This document shows, piece after piece, positions 7,981 through 15,737 of a stretch of DNA of 39,826 bases (position 1 is its first letter; each line of letters starts with the position of its first letter). The position numbers were made by a program, and so were the translations under genes. The stretch covers positions 1-39,826 of the forward strand of contig CAZJPG010000013.1 of NCBI GenBank assembly GCA_964547855.1. Direction: 5' to 3'. Source of the DNA: JBAZHE01 sp964547855. Lineage in GTDB: Bacteria > Patescibacteriota > Patescibacteriia > Patescibacteriales > WJLG01. The notes below the pieces were generated by a model that was not told the origin of the DNA, made no database searches, and saw only the letters and a program-made list of their open reading frames with translations.

Positions 7981-8016
7981 AAAAATCCGAACGCGCTGGT
8001 CGCGGTTCGGATTTTT
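7981..8016. terminator. Bidirectional terminator
   Basis: AAAAATCCGAAC/GTTCGGATTTTT is a perfect 12-bp stem between the converging CNNM and beta-CASP genes. Confidence 0.9.
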
Positions 8017-8026
8017 GAAAAGAGCC

Positions 8027-9553
8027 TCAAAGCTTAAAGGATTCGCCGATTTTTGGTATGAATACGGATTCACCGCTCATACCTAGCGTCTCCATCAACT
8101 CGACCTTGAGGTCTAGGGCGGTCTTCCTTTCTCCGTGCAGGATGAAAATCTTGTTCATACCTTTCTCTTTATTGCTGTTGACTTTCTTGGCGTATAAGCA
8201 AAGAAAAGGACTGTCGGCGTGAGCAGAGAAGCTTTCAAACGATACGATGCTGGCTTTTACCGGTATCTCTTCGTCATTCATTCTTACTAGCGGCCAGCGT
8301 TCCTTGAGTTTGCGTCCAAGACTGCCCTCGGTCATATATCCTACCAGGCAAATCGTGGTGTTCGGCTTGCTTAGATTGCGCCGTAAATGTCCGCGTACTC
8401 GCCCAGCGTCGCACATACCCGATCCGGCAACGACGATGTACGGTCCATCGGCATCAAGCAGGGCGCTTGATTCGTCCGGAGCGGTGACCAACCTTAGACA
8501 GGAGTTCTCTTCACAGCAGAAAGGATTGAAATTCAGCTCTCCTTGCCCCTTGAAGAGTTTTGACGAGTGCCAGCTTTCCGAGAAGACCGAGGTTATCTTG
8601 GCTGCCATGGGCGAGTCGAGATAGATCGGCATTTTTGGTATATTTCCGTTGGCCATGTGCTTGGAGAGTAAATAAATGACTTCTTGCGTCCTTTCAAGCG
8701 CGAAAGAGGGGATTATGATCTTTCCTTTTTTGATGGCAGTAGTCCTTACGACTGACAATAGACGGCTAATTTCGACATTTCTCCTTGGATGAACCCTTCC
8801 GCCGTAAGTCGATTCTGTGAACCAGTAGTCGATCGGTTCTTCCACGAATTTCGGTGGAGGCAGAATTATTCCATCCGATCGCCCAAGATCTCCAGTGAAG
8901 CCTAGGTACTTGGTCTCTTCTTTGTCTGTCACCTTAATGATGCACACAGCTCCACCCAAGACGTGTCCAGAAGGATAGAATTTAAGTTCTATGCCTTTGG
9001 CCAATTTTATCCATTTTTCGTAGCCGTATCCACCCAGCTTAACCAAATCGCAAGTTTCTCGTACATGCTTAGTGGTGTAGAGTGGTTGATTTAAGAACCT
9101 TGAATAATCTTGGTGTCTTCCGATCTCATTTCTTCTGTTGCCATTATTTTTGGGGTTCTTTTGCCTTTCTTTGATTTTTTTATTCCTGAAAATAGCCTCA
9201 TGAGACAGTATCTTGGCATTGTCTTCAAGCATTATCGGGAGTAATTTGGAAGTTTGTTCGGTGCAGTAGATGCTTCCGCTGAAACCGTTTTTGACCAAGA
9301 GTGGTATGCGTCCGCTATGGTCTATGTGGCCATGAGTGAGAATTATGCCATCCAGGGATTCCGGATTGAGCTTTTCAAGTAATTCGATATTCCTTTCCAA
9401 TGCTTCGCGAAAGCGGCATTGTATCAGCCCAGCTTCCAAAAGAAAGCGATGCACTTTTTTTCCTATGTTTATTTGCAATAATGTACATGAACCGGTTAGA
9501 TTATCTCCGTCGGCCACGCCGCCTAGAAAGTGCACAACCGTGCGAATACTCAT
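8027..9553 (-). CDS. Beta-CASP metallo-beta-lactamase ribonuclease (CPSF73-like)
   Basis: This 508-residue MBL-fold hydrolase has the zinc motif THGHIDHSGRIP (about 73-84), SGHVLGG (about 196-202), FTGDLGRSDG and STYGGRVHP. The beta-CASP part carries GSGMCDAGRVRGHL and a late SAHADSPF motif, with the RNA-specificity MBL tail at the end (ILHGERKTALDLK). Bacterial relatives are RNA-processing or RNA-degrading nucleases. A basic insertion (NKKIKERQKNPKNN and following residues, about 123-150) is not part of the core. The gene has a TTGAAT-N17-GATAAT promoter on the minus strand and a good AAGGAG site. It runs divergently from DUF1294. Confidence 0.93.
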   Translation of the reverse strand: MSIRTVVHFLGGVADGDNLTGSCTLLQINIGKKVHRFLLEAGLIQCRFREALERNIELLEKLNPESLDGIILTHGHIDHSGRIPLLVKNGFSGSIYCTEQTSKLLPIMLEDNAKILSHEAIFRNKKIKERQKNPKNNGNRRNEIGRHQDYSRFLNQPLYTTKHVRETCDLVKLGGYGYEKWIKLAKGIELKFYPSGHVLGGAVCIIKVTDKEETKYLGFTGDLGRSDGIILPPPKFVEEPIDYWFTESTYGGRVHPRRNVEISRLLSVVRTTAIKKGKIIIPSFALERTQEVIYLLSKHMANGNIPKMPIYLDSPMAAKITSVFSESWHSSKLFKGQGELNFNPFCCEENSCLRLVTAPDESSALLDADGPYIVVAGSGMCDAGRVRGHLRRNLSKPNTTICLVGYMTEGSLGRKLKERWPLVRMNDEEIPVKASIVSFESFSAHADSPFLCLYAKKVNSNKEKGMNKIFILHGERKTALDLKVELMETLGMSGESVFIPKIGESFKL

Positions 9554-9615
9554 TTGTCGGTGCTCCTTTTTGGTTGAGAGTTGAAATTGATAGCTTTGTC
9601 AAAGTTCGACTTTTT

Positions 9616-9644
9616 ATTATCCCCCTAAAACGGAATAAATTCAA
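9616..9644 (-). promoter_or_regulatory. Promoter for the beta-CASP nuclease gene
   Basis: Read on the minus strand, TTGAAT (9644-9639) and GATAAT (9621-9616) are separated by exactly 17 bases. The leader is about 55 nt and includes AAGGAG. Confidence 0.6.
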
Positions 9645-9657
9645 GAGGTTGATTTTG

Positions 9658-9666
9658 TGCTAATAT
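9658..9666 (+). promoter_or_regulatory. Extended -10 promoter giving a leaderless DUF1294 mRNA
   Basis: TGC-TAATAT ends at 9666, and the ATG is at 9674. The transcript should therefore begin at or within a base of the start codon. There is no ribosome binding site. Confidence 0.6.
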
Positions 9667-9673
9667 ATTAATC

Positions 9674-9973
9674 ATGGACAATATAACATTATTCATTTTG
9701 GTCGCTCTTTTATTGGCAAACCTGATATCGTTATCGATTATGGTCTATGATAAGAATTTGGCCATAACCGGTCAAAGGCGTATAAGTGAAGGTGCGTTAT
9801 TCTTTTGGGCTATACTTTTCGGTGGGTTAGGCATCTATTTGGGCATGTTGGCCTTTCGGCATAAGACTAGAAAGTGGTATTTTTATTTTGGAATACCGTT
9901 GATCATGGTTCAGAATGCCGCCTGTCTAATATTTATATATGAACTATTAAAGGGGGTTTGCATTGTTTTATGA
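9674..9973 (+). CDS. DUF1294 membrane protein
   Basis: This 99-residue protein matches DUF1294 by YDKNLAITGQRRISEGALFF and the later GGLGIYLGMLAFRHKTRKWYF. These correspond to the family pattern Y-DK-A-RI-E-L followed by GG-G-RHKT-K. It has three or four predicted membrane helices (about 4-24, 42-62 and 73-93). The function of the family is unknown. It overlaps the next gene by ATGA, so the two are co-translated. It appears to be expressed from a leaderless mRNA. Confidence 0.88.
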   Translation: MDNITLFILVALLLANLISLSIMVYDKNLAITGQRRISEGALFFWAILFGGLGIYLGMLAFRHKTRKWYFYFGIPLIMVQNAACLIFIYELLKGVCIVL

Positions 9974-10602
9974 TAAAAAAGATATTAAGCAAGGAAGAAG
10001 AGAAAATATTCAAAGAACTATCGACTCCGGTAAAGATACAGGATTTTTTGGATACTTTGCCTAGGAATATGGAAAAACATGGCGACACCGTAATGTCGCC
10101 AAGAATGGTTTTGCGCGAAAGGAAGGCGCATTGCATAGAAGGTGCCTTGTTATCTGCGGCGGCGTTATGGTACCATGGTATGCCTCCCTGGGTGATCGAT
10201 CTTAAGGCCTCGAACGAGGATTTCGATCATGTCATAGCTGTTTATAGGAAGAATGGATATTACGGAGCGATAAGCAAGACAAATCATGCTGGTCTGCGTT
10301 TTCGAGACCCTGTCTATAAGACAGTTCGTGAATTGGCTATGTCTTATTTTCATGAGTATTTGCATGACCATAATGATCATAAGACTTTGCGTGCCTATTC
10401 GGGGTTGATAGATCTTAAGAAGTTCGGCGACAAGTGGATAGTATCGGAGGAAGACCTTTTTGATTTAGCTTGCAGGCTTGATGATGTGAAGCATTTTCCT
10501 GTTGCGCCAAAAGCGAACCTGCGCATGTTGCGCCCGGCCGATCATATAGAATCGATGGTCAATCATATCGAGGAATGGAAAAAAAGCGATCCAAGGACAT
10601 AA
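9970..10602 (+). CDS. Transglutaminase-like (papain-fold) protein
   Basis: This 210-residue protein is called from the ATG at 9970, which overlaps the preceding stop (ATGA). A TTG four codons earlier lies only one base after AGGGGG and is less likely. The central part RKAHCIEGALLSAAAL places a Cys at the start of a helix, DFDHVIAVYRKNGYYGAISK supplies a His on a strand, and TNHAGLRF follows. This Cys-His-Asp layout is that of transglutaminase-like superfamily proteins. No signal peptide is visible. The substrate is unknown. Coupling to DUF1294 suggests a joint role at the membrane, which is inference. Confidence 0.65.
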   Translation: MIKKILSKEEEKIFKELSTPVKIQDFLDTLPRNMEKHGDTVMSPRMVLRERKAHCIEGALLSAAALWYHGMPPWVIDLKASNEDFDHVIAVYRKNGYYGAISKTNHAGLRFRDPVYKTVRELAMSYFHEYLHDHNDHKTLRAYSGLIDLKKFGDKWIVSEEDLFDLACRLDDVKHFPVAPKANLRMLRPADHIESMVNHIEEWKKSDPRT

Positions 10603-10644
10603 AACGACCGTTTTGCCATCACCGTATAAAAATAAAATCATAAT

Positions 10645-11211
10645 ATGAAAATAACTTCCGCAAATTTTATAAAAGGAGTGACCGGTCCCGATCGCTTACT
10701 CGAAAGTCATTATCCGCAGATCGCTTTTATCGGTCGGTCGAACGTTGGTAAATCGAGCGTTATAAATTCCTTGACCGGGCAAAAGGGATTGGCCATCACC
10801 AGTTCTTCTCCGGGTCGTACTAAACAGGTGAATATTTTTTTCATCAATGAGAATTTTTATATCATCGATCTTCCTGGATATGGTTATGCTAAATTGAGCA
10901 AAGAGGCGAGGGGGGATGTTACACGCTTGATCAATTGGTATCTATTTCTTTCTAATTATCCGCAAAAAAAGGTCGTCTTGATCGTTGATGCTAAAGTAGG
11001 GGCTACTAAGGATGACTTGGAGATGTTTTCGGCCTTGATCGAACATAAAAAGGATATTGTTATTGTGGCTAATAAAATAGATAAATTAGGTAGAAATGAC
11101 CTGGTTAAGCAGTTAAAATCAATTTCTGAGGTCTTTGAAGGGGTTCTGGTGATCCCGTATTCAGCTGAAAAGAAAAGCGGGGTTAAAGAGCTTATTCAGG
11201 CCATCACTTGA
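10645..11211 (+). CDS. engB: Ribosome biogenesis GTPase EngB (YihA/YsxC)
   Basis: This 188-residue TRAFAC GTPase has G1 GRSNVGKSS (30-38), the G2 region ending in SPGRTKQVNIF, G3 DLPGYGYAK, G4 NKIDK and G5 YSAEKK. SNVGKSS and DLPGYGYAK are signatures of EngB, which is needed for late assembly of the large ribosomal subunit. The length is that of the family. There is no Shine-Dalgarno sequence before the ATG. It is the only clear housekeeping ribosome-assembly gene in this part of the window. Confidence 0.96.
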   Translation: MKITSANFIKGVTGPDRLLESHYPQIAFIGRSNVGKSSVINSLTGQKGLAITSSSPGRTKQVNIFFINENFYIIDLPGYGYAKLSKEARGDVTRLINWYLFLSNYPQKKVVLIVDAKVGATKDDLEMFSALIEHKKDIVIVANKIDKLGRNDLVKQLKSISEVFEGVLVIPYSAEKKSGVKELIQAIT

Positions 11212-11330
11212 CCTTTTTAATTTTATGTGTTTTAATTAGTTTTTATCGGTTAAGCAGGCTTTACAAACGCCTACTGAAAGATTGTTCCGGTAGATTTATT
11301 TAATTTAAACAATCGATTAATCAAATTTTT

Positions 11331-12047
11331 ATGGGTAGGTTTAATCAGAGCCGCGGCGGTTTTGGCGGTGGCAGAGATCGTGGTTCAAGGGGTGGTTTTG
11401 GTGGACGTGGCGGTTTTGGTGGTGGAAAGCCAGGAATGCATAAGGCTGTTTGTTCAGAATGTGGTGCTTCTTGCGAAGTTCCGTTTAGACCAACTGGCGA
11501 TCGTCCAGTTTTGTGCAGCACTTGCTTTAAGGGTCCTGGACACAATGAGCCAAGACGTGAGTCTCGTCGCGATTTCGATCGTCCGAGATTTGAAGATAAA
11601 CAAATGTTTGACGCCGTTTGCGCTAGTTGTGGAGATAGCTGCCAAGTACCGTTCCGTCCAAGACCAGGCAAGGAGGTTTTTTGCGATGCTTGTTTTAGTA
11701 AAAACGACGATCGCAAGGGTGGGGATTTAAAAGTTTTTGATCGCCAACCTTCAGCTTCTGGTAATTTCGACAAACAGTTCGAGGCTTTGAATTTTAAACT
11801 CAATAAGATCATCGAGCTTTTGGATCCATCTGCTAAACAGGAAGTCAAAAAGGCCGTTAAGGATATATTTGAGGATAAACCGGAGGTTTCAGAGGTCAAG
11901 ACCGAGGAAGTCACCGAAGTTAAGGTTGAGAAAGCTAAGTCTGCTGACAAGAAAGCGACCAAGAAGACCGTGAAGAAAGAGGTAGAGAAGGCTGTTAAGA
12001 AACCGGTTGCCAAGAAAACCGTTAAGAAAGTTGCCAAAAAGAAATAA
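11331..12047 (+). CDS. CxxC-x17-CxxC zinc-binding protein with RGG head and Lys-rich tail
   Basis: This 238-residue protein has three parts. Residues 1-35 are RGG/GGF-rich. Two copies of the CxxC-x17-CxxC zinc motif follow: VCSECGASCEVPFRP...LCSTCF (about 40-66) and VCASCGDSCQVPFRP...FCDACF (about 95-122). After a short helical segment, the last 60 residues are built of Lys, Val, Ala and Thr repeats (KKTVKK, KKPVAKK). The zinc motif is known mainly from candidate-phyla bacteria. RGG and poly-Lys segments both favour nucleic acid binding, so an RNA- or DNA-binding role is likely but unproven. The start follows AAATTTTT with no Shine-Dalgarno site. Confidence 0.88.
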   Translation: MGRFNQSRGGFGGGRDRGSRGGFGGRGGFGGGKPGMHKAVCSECGASCEVPFRPTGDRPVLCSTCFKGPGHNEPRRESRRDFDRPRFEDKQMFDAVCASCGDSCQVPFRPRPGKEVFCDACFSKNDDRKGGDLKVFDRQPSASGNFDKQFEALNFKLNKIIELLDPSAKQEVKKAVKDIFEDKPEVSEVKTEEVTEVKVEKAKSADKKATKKTVKKEVEKAVKKPVAKKTVKKVAKKK

Positions 12048-12061
12048 AGATATTATCAAGA

Positions 12062-12095
12062 AAAGACCGCTCATATAGTAAATGGGCGGTCTTTT
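12062..12095 (+). terminator. Terminator after the zinc-binding protein gene
   Basis: AAAGACCGC/GCGGTCTTT form a 9-bp stem with a T4 tract. Confidence 0.85.
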
Positions 12096-12140
12096 GTCTT
12101 TTTTTGCCGGCAATATGTCTTTTTGAAAAAAAGTATCCAC

Positions 12141-12168
12141 TTGAACTGTTTTCATAAAGAGGTATTAT
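12141..12168 (+). promoter_or_regulatory. Promoter placing +1 at the LCP start codon
   Basis: TTGAAC (12141-12146) and TATTAT (12163-12168) have a 16-bp spacer. Seven bases after the -10 is 12175, the A of the ATG, so the mRNA should be leaderless. Confidence 0.6.
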
Positions 12169-12174
12169 TAAAAT

Positions 12175-13371
12175 ATGAGACTTAGTAAGAAAAAAATTAT
12201 CATACTTTCGGTCGTCGCTTTGGCCATAGTCGCCGTGACGATCTTCTTTTTACATACGACAGAGCCACAACCAGGAGAGGAGATAATTGAAAAACAGAAA
12301 ATAGACATCGATCGTATTTTGGCAGAACGTTATGAACAGCAAATGAGCGACAATGGTGATACTGATCCTTTTGGGGATGATGGCATAGTCCGAGTTCTTT
12401 TCATTGGTCTTGATAGTCGTGTGGGGCAGACCGCTGGACATTGCGATGCGATTCAGATGTTAGAAATAGATAAAAATAAAGGAACGGTGGAGATAACGGC
12501 AGTGCCACGTGGCACCTATGTTCCGCTTACTGATAAACATCGACCACCTGGTGATTATTATGTCTCAAACTCTTGCGCGATAGAAGGTCTTGATTATGGT
12601 ATAAAACAGATAGAGAGGTTATCTGGCAAAAAGGCCGATTATTTAGTTATGGTCGGCTTCTCTGAAGCTATGGGTATAATTCGCCAGTTAAAATTGCCTG
12701 GGCCAGAGACTTTGCGATGGCTTAGACATAGACAGGGTTATGCCATAGGCGAGCCGCAACGAGCTCATAATCACTCTACGTTCATTAAGGAGCTTTTATT
12801 GCGTTTTATGCCTAAGACAGATTCCAAATTAGATGCTTCTTGGGAATATGTTATTTACAAGATGGTTAGGACTGATTTGACTTTTGAAGAGGCAAGGAAA
12901 ATAACGTCGGCTTTAATAGATATGAAGTTGTCCGATGAGCCGGACAAAATTAAACTGTCGATGCGTCCAGCCTATAACGTCGCTGATATCCCGTATAACG
13001 AAGATAATCTGACGGAGTATTTGAAGACCATGCTTGATCCGATCAAGAATTTATTATCACCTGATGATTATTCTGAAAAAAGCAAACAAGAGATAGAGTC
13101 AGAGATATTAAAGACGATCGACGAGGGCAAGGATGATACTGAATTTTTAAAATGGGCTTATGATAATCAAGTTTGGTTGCAGTTCGAGGATGATGATAGG
13201 CGAGAAGGATTGCAAAATGATCTGACTATTCGCTACGCCAATTCACTTCCTGATAAAGATGAGTCAAGAAAGATCGTCGAGGATTATGTTTTGGAAATGG
13301 AGTATATGGGGCTTTCCGATTGGGCAGAGAAGGGGAAACAAGTTATTGAAAGTGATTTAGGCAACAAGTAA
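12175..13371 (+). CDS. Divergent LytR-CpsA-Psr (LCP) family protein
   Basis: This 398-residue protein has one N-terminal transmembrane anchor (about 7-25) and an extracytoplasmic LCP-like domain. VRVLFIGLDSR (about 75-85), CDAIQMLEID and TAVPRGTYVPL align with the family's GxDxR, RSDTIML and SIPRDTxV blocks. WLRHRQGYAIGEPQRAHNHSTF aligns with the RxRxxxGDxxRxxRQ block. Typical LCP enzymes attach glycopolymers to peptidoglycan or proteins. The usual Arg of RSD is Cys and the Asp of PRDT is Gly, and the central insertion is short. Activity may therefore be altered. The C-terminal 130 residues are acidic and helical. Confidence 0.75.
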   Translation: MRLSKKKIIILSVVALAIVAVTIFFLHTTEPQPGEEIIEKQKIDIDRILAERYEQQMSDNGDTDPFGDDGIVRVLFIGLDSRVGQTAGHCDAIQMLEIDKNKGTVEITAVPRGTYVPLTDKHRPPGDYYVSNSCAIEGLDYGIKQIERLSGKKADYLVMVGFSEAMGIIRQLKLPGPETLRWLRHRQGYAIGEPQRAHNHSTFIKELLLRFMPKTDSKLDASWEYVIYKMVRTDLTFEEARKITSALIDMKLSDEPDKIKLSMRPAYNVADIPYNEDNLTEYLKTMLDPIKNLLSPDDYSEKSKQEIESEILKTIDEGKDDTEFLKWAYDNQVWLQFEDDDRREGLQNDLTIRYANSLPDKDESRKIVEDYVLEMEYMGLSDWAEKGKQVIESDLGNK

Positions 13372-13378
13372 GCAATAA

Positions 13379-13408
13379 AAAAATCAGCCTTTTTGGGGCT
13401 GGTTTTTT
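13379..13408 (+). terminator. Terminator after the LCP gene
   Basis: AAAATCAGCC pairs with GGCTGGTTTT (one T-G pair) and is followed by T6. Confidence 0.8.
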
Positions 13409-13410
13409 GT

Positions 13411-13439
13411 TTGACAAAAGTAAAAAATAATGATATTAT
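13411..13439 (+). promoter_or_regulatory. Near-consensus sigma-70 promoter for the serpin-like gene
   Basis: TTGACA (13411-13416) and TATTAT (13434-13439) have a 17-bp spacer, one of the best matches in the window. It lies directly after the LCP terminator. The leader is about 80 nt. Confidence 0.75.
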
Positions 13440-13524
13440 ATCGCTGTTCTTTTTTAAAACATAATAGGCTAATAGATCGGCTTATTTGGAAAAATAAAAT
13501 TAAACCAAGAAAGGGGATTCTCGA

Positions 13525-14412
13525 ATGGCCACAAGAGCGCTTGATGTCGTGACCATAATGAAAGCCTTGACCATGCTTGATGACGAGCTTGGGCTTCACA
13601 GCTGGATGGTGAGAAACAAGGAACAGGGGCAGACCGTGCTTTGGCTGGAGGCTTTTCGTGAGTATCTGACTAAAGTCACAGGCCTTAATGTTAAAGCGTC
13701 CAAGCTTTTTCAGGAGCTCAATGCATTCCTGTCGGAAAATAAATTCAAGCCCGTTATCGAGCCTTTTGACTCGAGCATGGGCTTGGGTGTCGTAGCCATA
13801 CTTGATAAGTTGGTTAAATGGGTCAATGGTGCGGCCGATAAAACGACCATACGCGCCAGTTGCCGGGATCTGGACGGTTTCAAAATACCAAATTCAGGGG
13901 TGAATATCTACAAAGTCCAAGGCTTTAACGATCCGCGCAGTATCTTAGTCGAGCTGTTGACCAAAAGCGACGATACGTTGTGGATCTTTATGCATAACGA
14001 CGATTCTTTGTCCGGTCTTGATCTGGTAAAGTTATCATTCGACGTTATGTCAGGACATCGTCAGTATAATCGTTCGTTCGAAGGCGCTCACGTGCCTATG
14101 CTGGATTTCGATATCGAGCCAGATATCAGTTGGTTGTGTGGCATGTCGTCGACGGGAAGGGATGGTAATTATTCCATAACGCAAGCCAATCAGCAGTTCA
14201 AGATGCGTATGGATGAGACCGGGGCCAGAGTTAAAGTTGCCACCTCAATGGTAACATATAGAGGCATGCCATCTTTGACCGGGCCCCTGGTCGTAGATCG
14301 TCCGTTCTATGGTTGGTGGACACAGAAAGGACTTGAGGCTCTTCCGATGGCGGCATTTTTTGCTGACTGGGATTCCATGAAGAAGCCTGCCGGTTCTCTT
14401 GAATATCTGTAG
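13525..14412 (+). CDS. Serpin-like protein, short and without signal peptide
   Basis: This 295-residue protein matches the order of serpin landmarks in its C-terminal two thirds. ILVELLTKSDDTLWIFMH (140-157) resembles the serpin ELPYKG-LSM-IVLP strand pair. VPMLDFDIEPDISWLCGM (190-207) resembles LPKF-I---DL---L-LG. SITQANQQFKMRMDETGARV (217-236) resembles IS-V-HK--IEV-EEGTEA, the reactive-loop hinge. LVVDRPFYGWW (255-265) resembles the PROSITE serpin signature F-ADRPF-F, followed by a MAAFFADW closing strand and a Pro. Known serpins have about 370 residues; here the N-terminal helices are reduced. The hinge is not the small-residue hinge of inhibitors, so protease inhibition is uncertain. It has a strong promoter and an AAAGGGG ribosome site. 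The protein is cytoplasmic. The call is by eye and needs structure comparison. Confidence 0.55.
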   Translation: MATRALDVVTIMKALTMLDDELGLHSWMVRNKEQGQTVLWLEAFREYLTKVTGLNVKASKLFQELNAFLSENKFKPVIEPFDSSMGLGVVAILDKLVKWVNGAADKTTIRASCRDLDGFKIPNSGVNIYKVQGFNDPRSILVELLTKSDDTLWIFMHNDDSLSGLDLVKLSFDVMSGHRQYNRSFEGAHVPMLDFDIEPDISWLCGMSSTGRDGNYSITQANQQFKMRMDETGARVKVATSMVTYRGMPSLTGPLVVDRPFYGWWTQKGLEALPMAAFFADWDSMKKPAGSLEYL

Positions 14413-14433
14413 TCTTTGTTGATTCGCAGTTTT

Positions 14434-14471
14434 TAAAACCGCGACACTTTTTAAGGCGTCGCGGATTTTTA
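14434..14471. terminator. Bidirectional terminator
   Basis: CCGCGAC/GTCGCGG (14439-14464) is a stem flanked by TTTTAAAA and ATTTTTATTT, placed between the converging serpin-like and trehalase genes. Confidence 0.85.
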
Positions 14472-15653
14472 TTTCCAGTCAAATTCTTTGCATAGTCGCA
14501 AAAAGACAGCGTTTGTCCATCCGAATCCGTCCTGTGTTTCGTATCGTAATTCTGCCTTGCCGATAGTTCCTTTTGCTACATCGTATTTCTCCCACATCTT
14601 CCCTGTTTCCTTAAAGACGTTGGCGTTTAGGTCTAGCCATTTTTTAGCTAATCGTTCAGCATCGTCGCGGTAGCCGTAATTCAGGAGTCCTTTGATGGCT
14701 ATCCATTGTTGATTTGGCCAACCATTGGGCCAATCCCATTGCTTAAAGGGTTTTTCCAAGCCTCTTTTTTGAGTGTTGGCTAGTCCGTATTTATATTCGA
14801 AGCGCCTAAGATTTTTGACTATGGCCGCCGCTTGTTCTTTAGAGGCTACTCCTGCCCACAATGGATAGAAACCAGCCATTGACCAAAATTTCGATTTTTT
14901 ATGTCTTACGTGATCGCTATCGAAATAAAATCCCTTTTTCTTATCCCAGCAATGTTCATCTATTAAGGCCTTGCGTTTCTTGGCCACTAATTTCCAATAT
15001 TTCTGTTTTTTCTTGTCCTTTAATATTTCGTAGATGTCTGATAGGTCTGCTTCGTATTTATATAATAAACTATTAAGGTCTATGGGGGCTAAATCTAGAC
15101 AGGATTTATTGAAGCGAGAGGTCTCGTCCCATCCTGATTCGTATTCGGCCAGAAAACTAGTTCGGTATGAACCAGCATAACGAGATAATCCGTTTTTTAA
15201 TAGATGACGAGGCCATCTTTTCTTTGTGGTCCCACATTCATCCTGCCAATAGTCGCAGAGCTCATTTTCAGCTATCTTCGCTACTCGTTTCAACCATTTT
15301 TTATCATTATCATGTTCAAAGACTTCCATGGCCATGGAAGTTAAAAATGGAGGTTGGGATATGGCAAGATTGGGAAAGAAGTTCCTTACCGGCACATAAC
15401 CAAGTTTTTTGATCAAGTATAAAAAATTATCGACCATCCCCTTAGCTAATTTTACGCGCCCAGACTCAACGAGTCCTAGTATTATAAAATAGCTATCCCA
15501 GTAGAATTGTTCATGATGGAAGTGTGAAGAATTGGGTGAGATATAAGGATTGGGCAATCCGAGATGTGTTTGACTGTCCTTTGGAAAATAAAAAGTTATC
15601 TTTTTCCAATAGCGCTCTATATAAGAGAGACATTTTTCGTATCCTCCTTTCAT
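14469..15653 (-). CDS. Trehalase-family (GH37) glycoside hydrolase
   Basis: This is 395 residues from the ATG at 15653. Landmarks of trehalase (numbered from the TTG two codons earlier) are EQFYWDSYF (50-58), ESGWDETSRF (175-184, with the Asp expected to be the catalytic acid), QWDWPNGWPNQQW (307-319, close to the trehalase signature QWDYPNGW) and QDGFGWTNAVF (376-386). The usual GGGGEY before QDGFGWTN is replaced by GKAELRYET, so the catalytic base assignment is not certain. It is shorter than E. coli TreA (about 560 residues) and has no signal peptide, so it is cytoplasmic. It may cleave trehalose or another alpha-glucoside. The mRNA appears leaderless; an AAAGGAGG just inside the coding region precedes no in-frame start. 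Confidence 0.88.
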   Translation of the reverse strand: MKGGYEKCLSYIERYWKKITFYFPKDSQTHLGLPNPYISPNSSHFHHEQFYWDSYFIILGLVESGRVKLAKGMVDNFLYLIKKLGYVPVRNFFPNLAISQPPFLTSMAMEVFEHDNDKKWLKRVAKIAENELCDYWQDECGTTKKRWPRHLLKNGLSRYAGSYRTSFLAEYESGWDETSRFNKSCLDLAPIDLNSLLYKYEADLSDIYEILKDKKKQKYWKLVAKKRKALIDEHCWDKKKGFYFDSDHVRHKKSKFWSMAGFYPLWAGVASKEQAAAIVKNLRRFEYKYGLANTQKRGLEKPFKQWDWPNGWPNQQWIAIKGLLNYGYRDDAERLAKKWLDLNANVFKETGKMWEKYDVAKGTIGKAELRYETQDGFGWTNAVFLRLCKEFDWK

Positions 15654-15662
15654 ATACAAAAT

Positions 15663-15671
15663 ATTATATCA
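15663..15671 (-). promoter_or_regulatory. Extended -10 promoter of the trehalase gene
   Basis: On the minus strand, TG-A-TATAAT (15671-15663) ends 10 nt before the ATG at 15653. Transcription should begin near 15656, so the leader is only about 2-3 nt. Confidence 0.65.
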
Positions 15672-15722
15672 TTAAAATCATTTAATGCTAAGTGAGCATT
15701 TTTTGCTTTTTATCACATCTAG

Positions 15723-15731
15723 TGCTAATTT
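15723..15731 (+). promoter_or_regulatory. Extended -10 promoter giving a leaderless rluF mRNA
   Basis: TG-C-TAATTT ends at 15731 and the ATG is at 15738, so +1 coincides with the start codon. It faces away from the trehalase promoter within a 78-bp intergenic region. Confidence 0.6.
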
Positions 15732-15737
15732 AGATTC

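Noticed and set aside
9958..9972. Upstream TTG start for the transglutaminase-like gene
   Set aside because: Only one base separates it from AGGGGG, whereas ATG at 9970 forms the usual ATGA overlap.
11345..12037. Long open frames antisense to and in another frame of the zinc-binding protein gene
   Set aside because: They are shadows of the low-complexity RGG and Lys-rich coding sequence and have no start signals.
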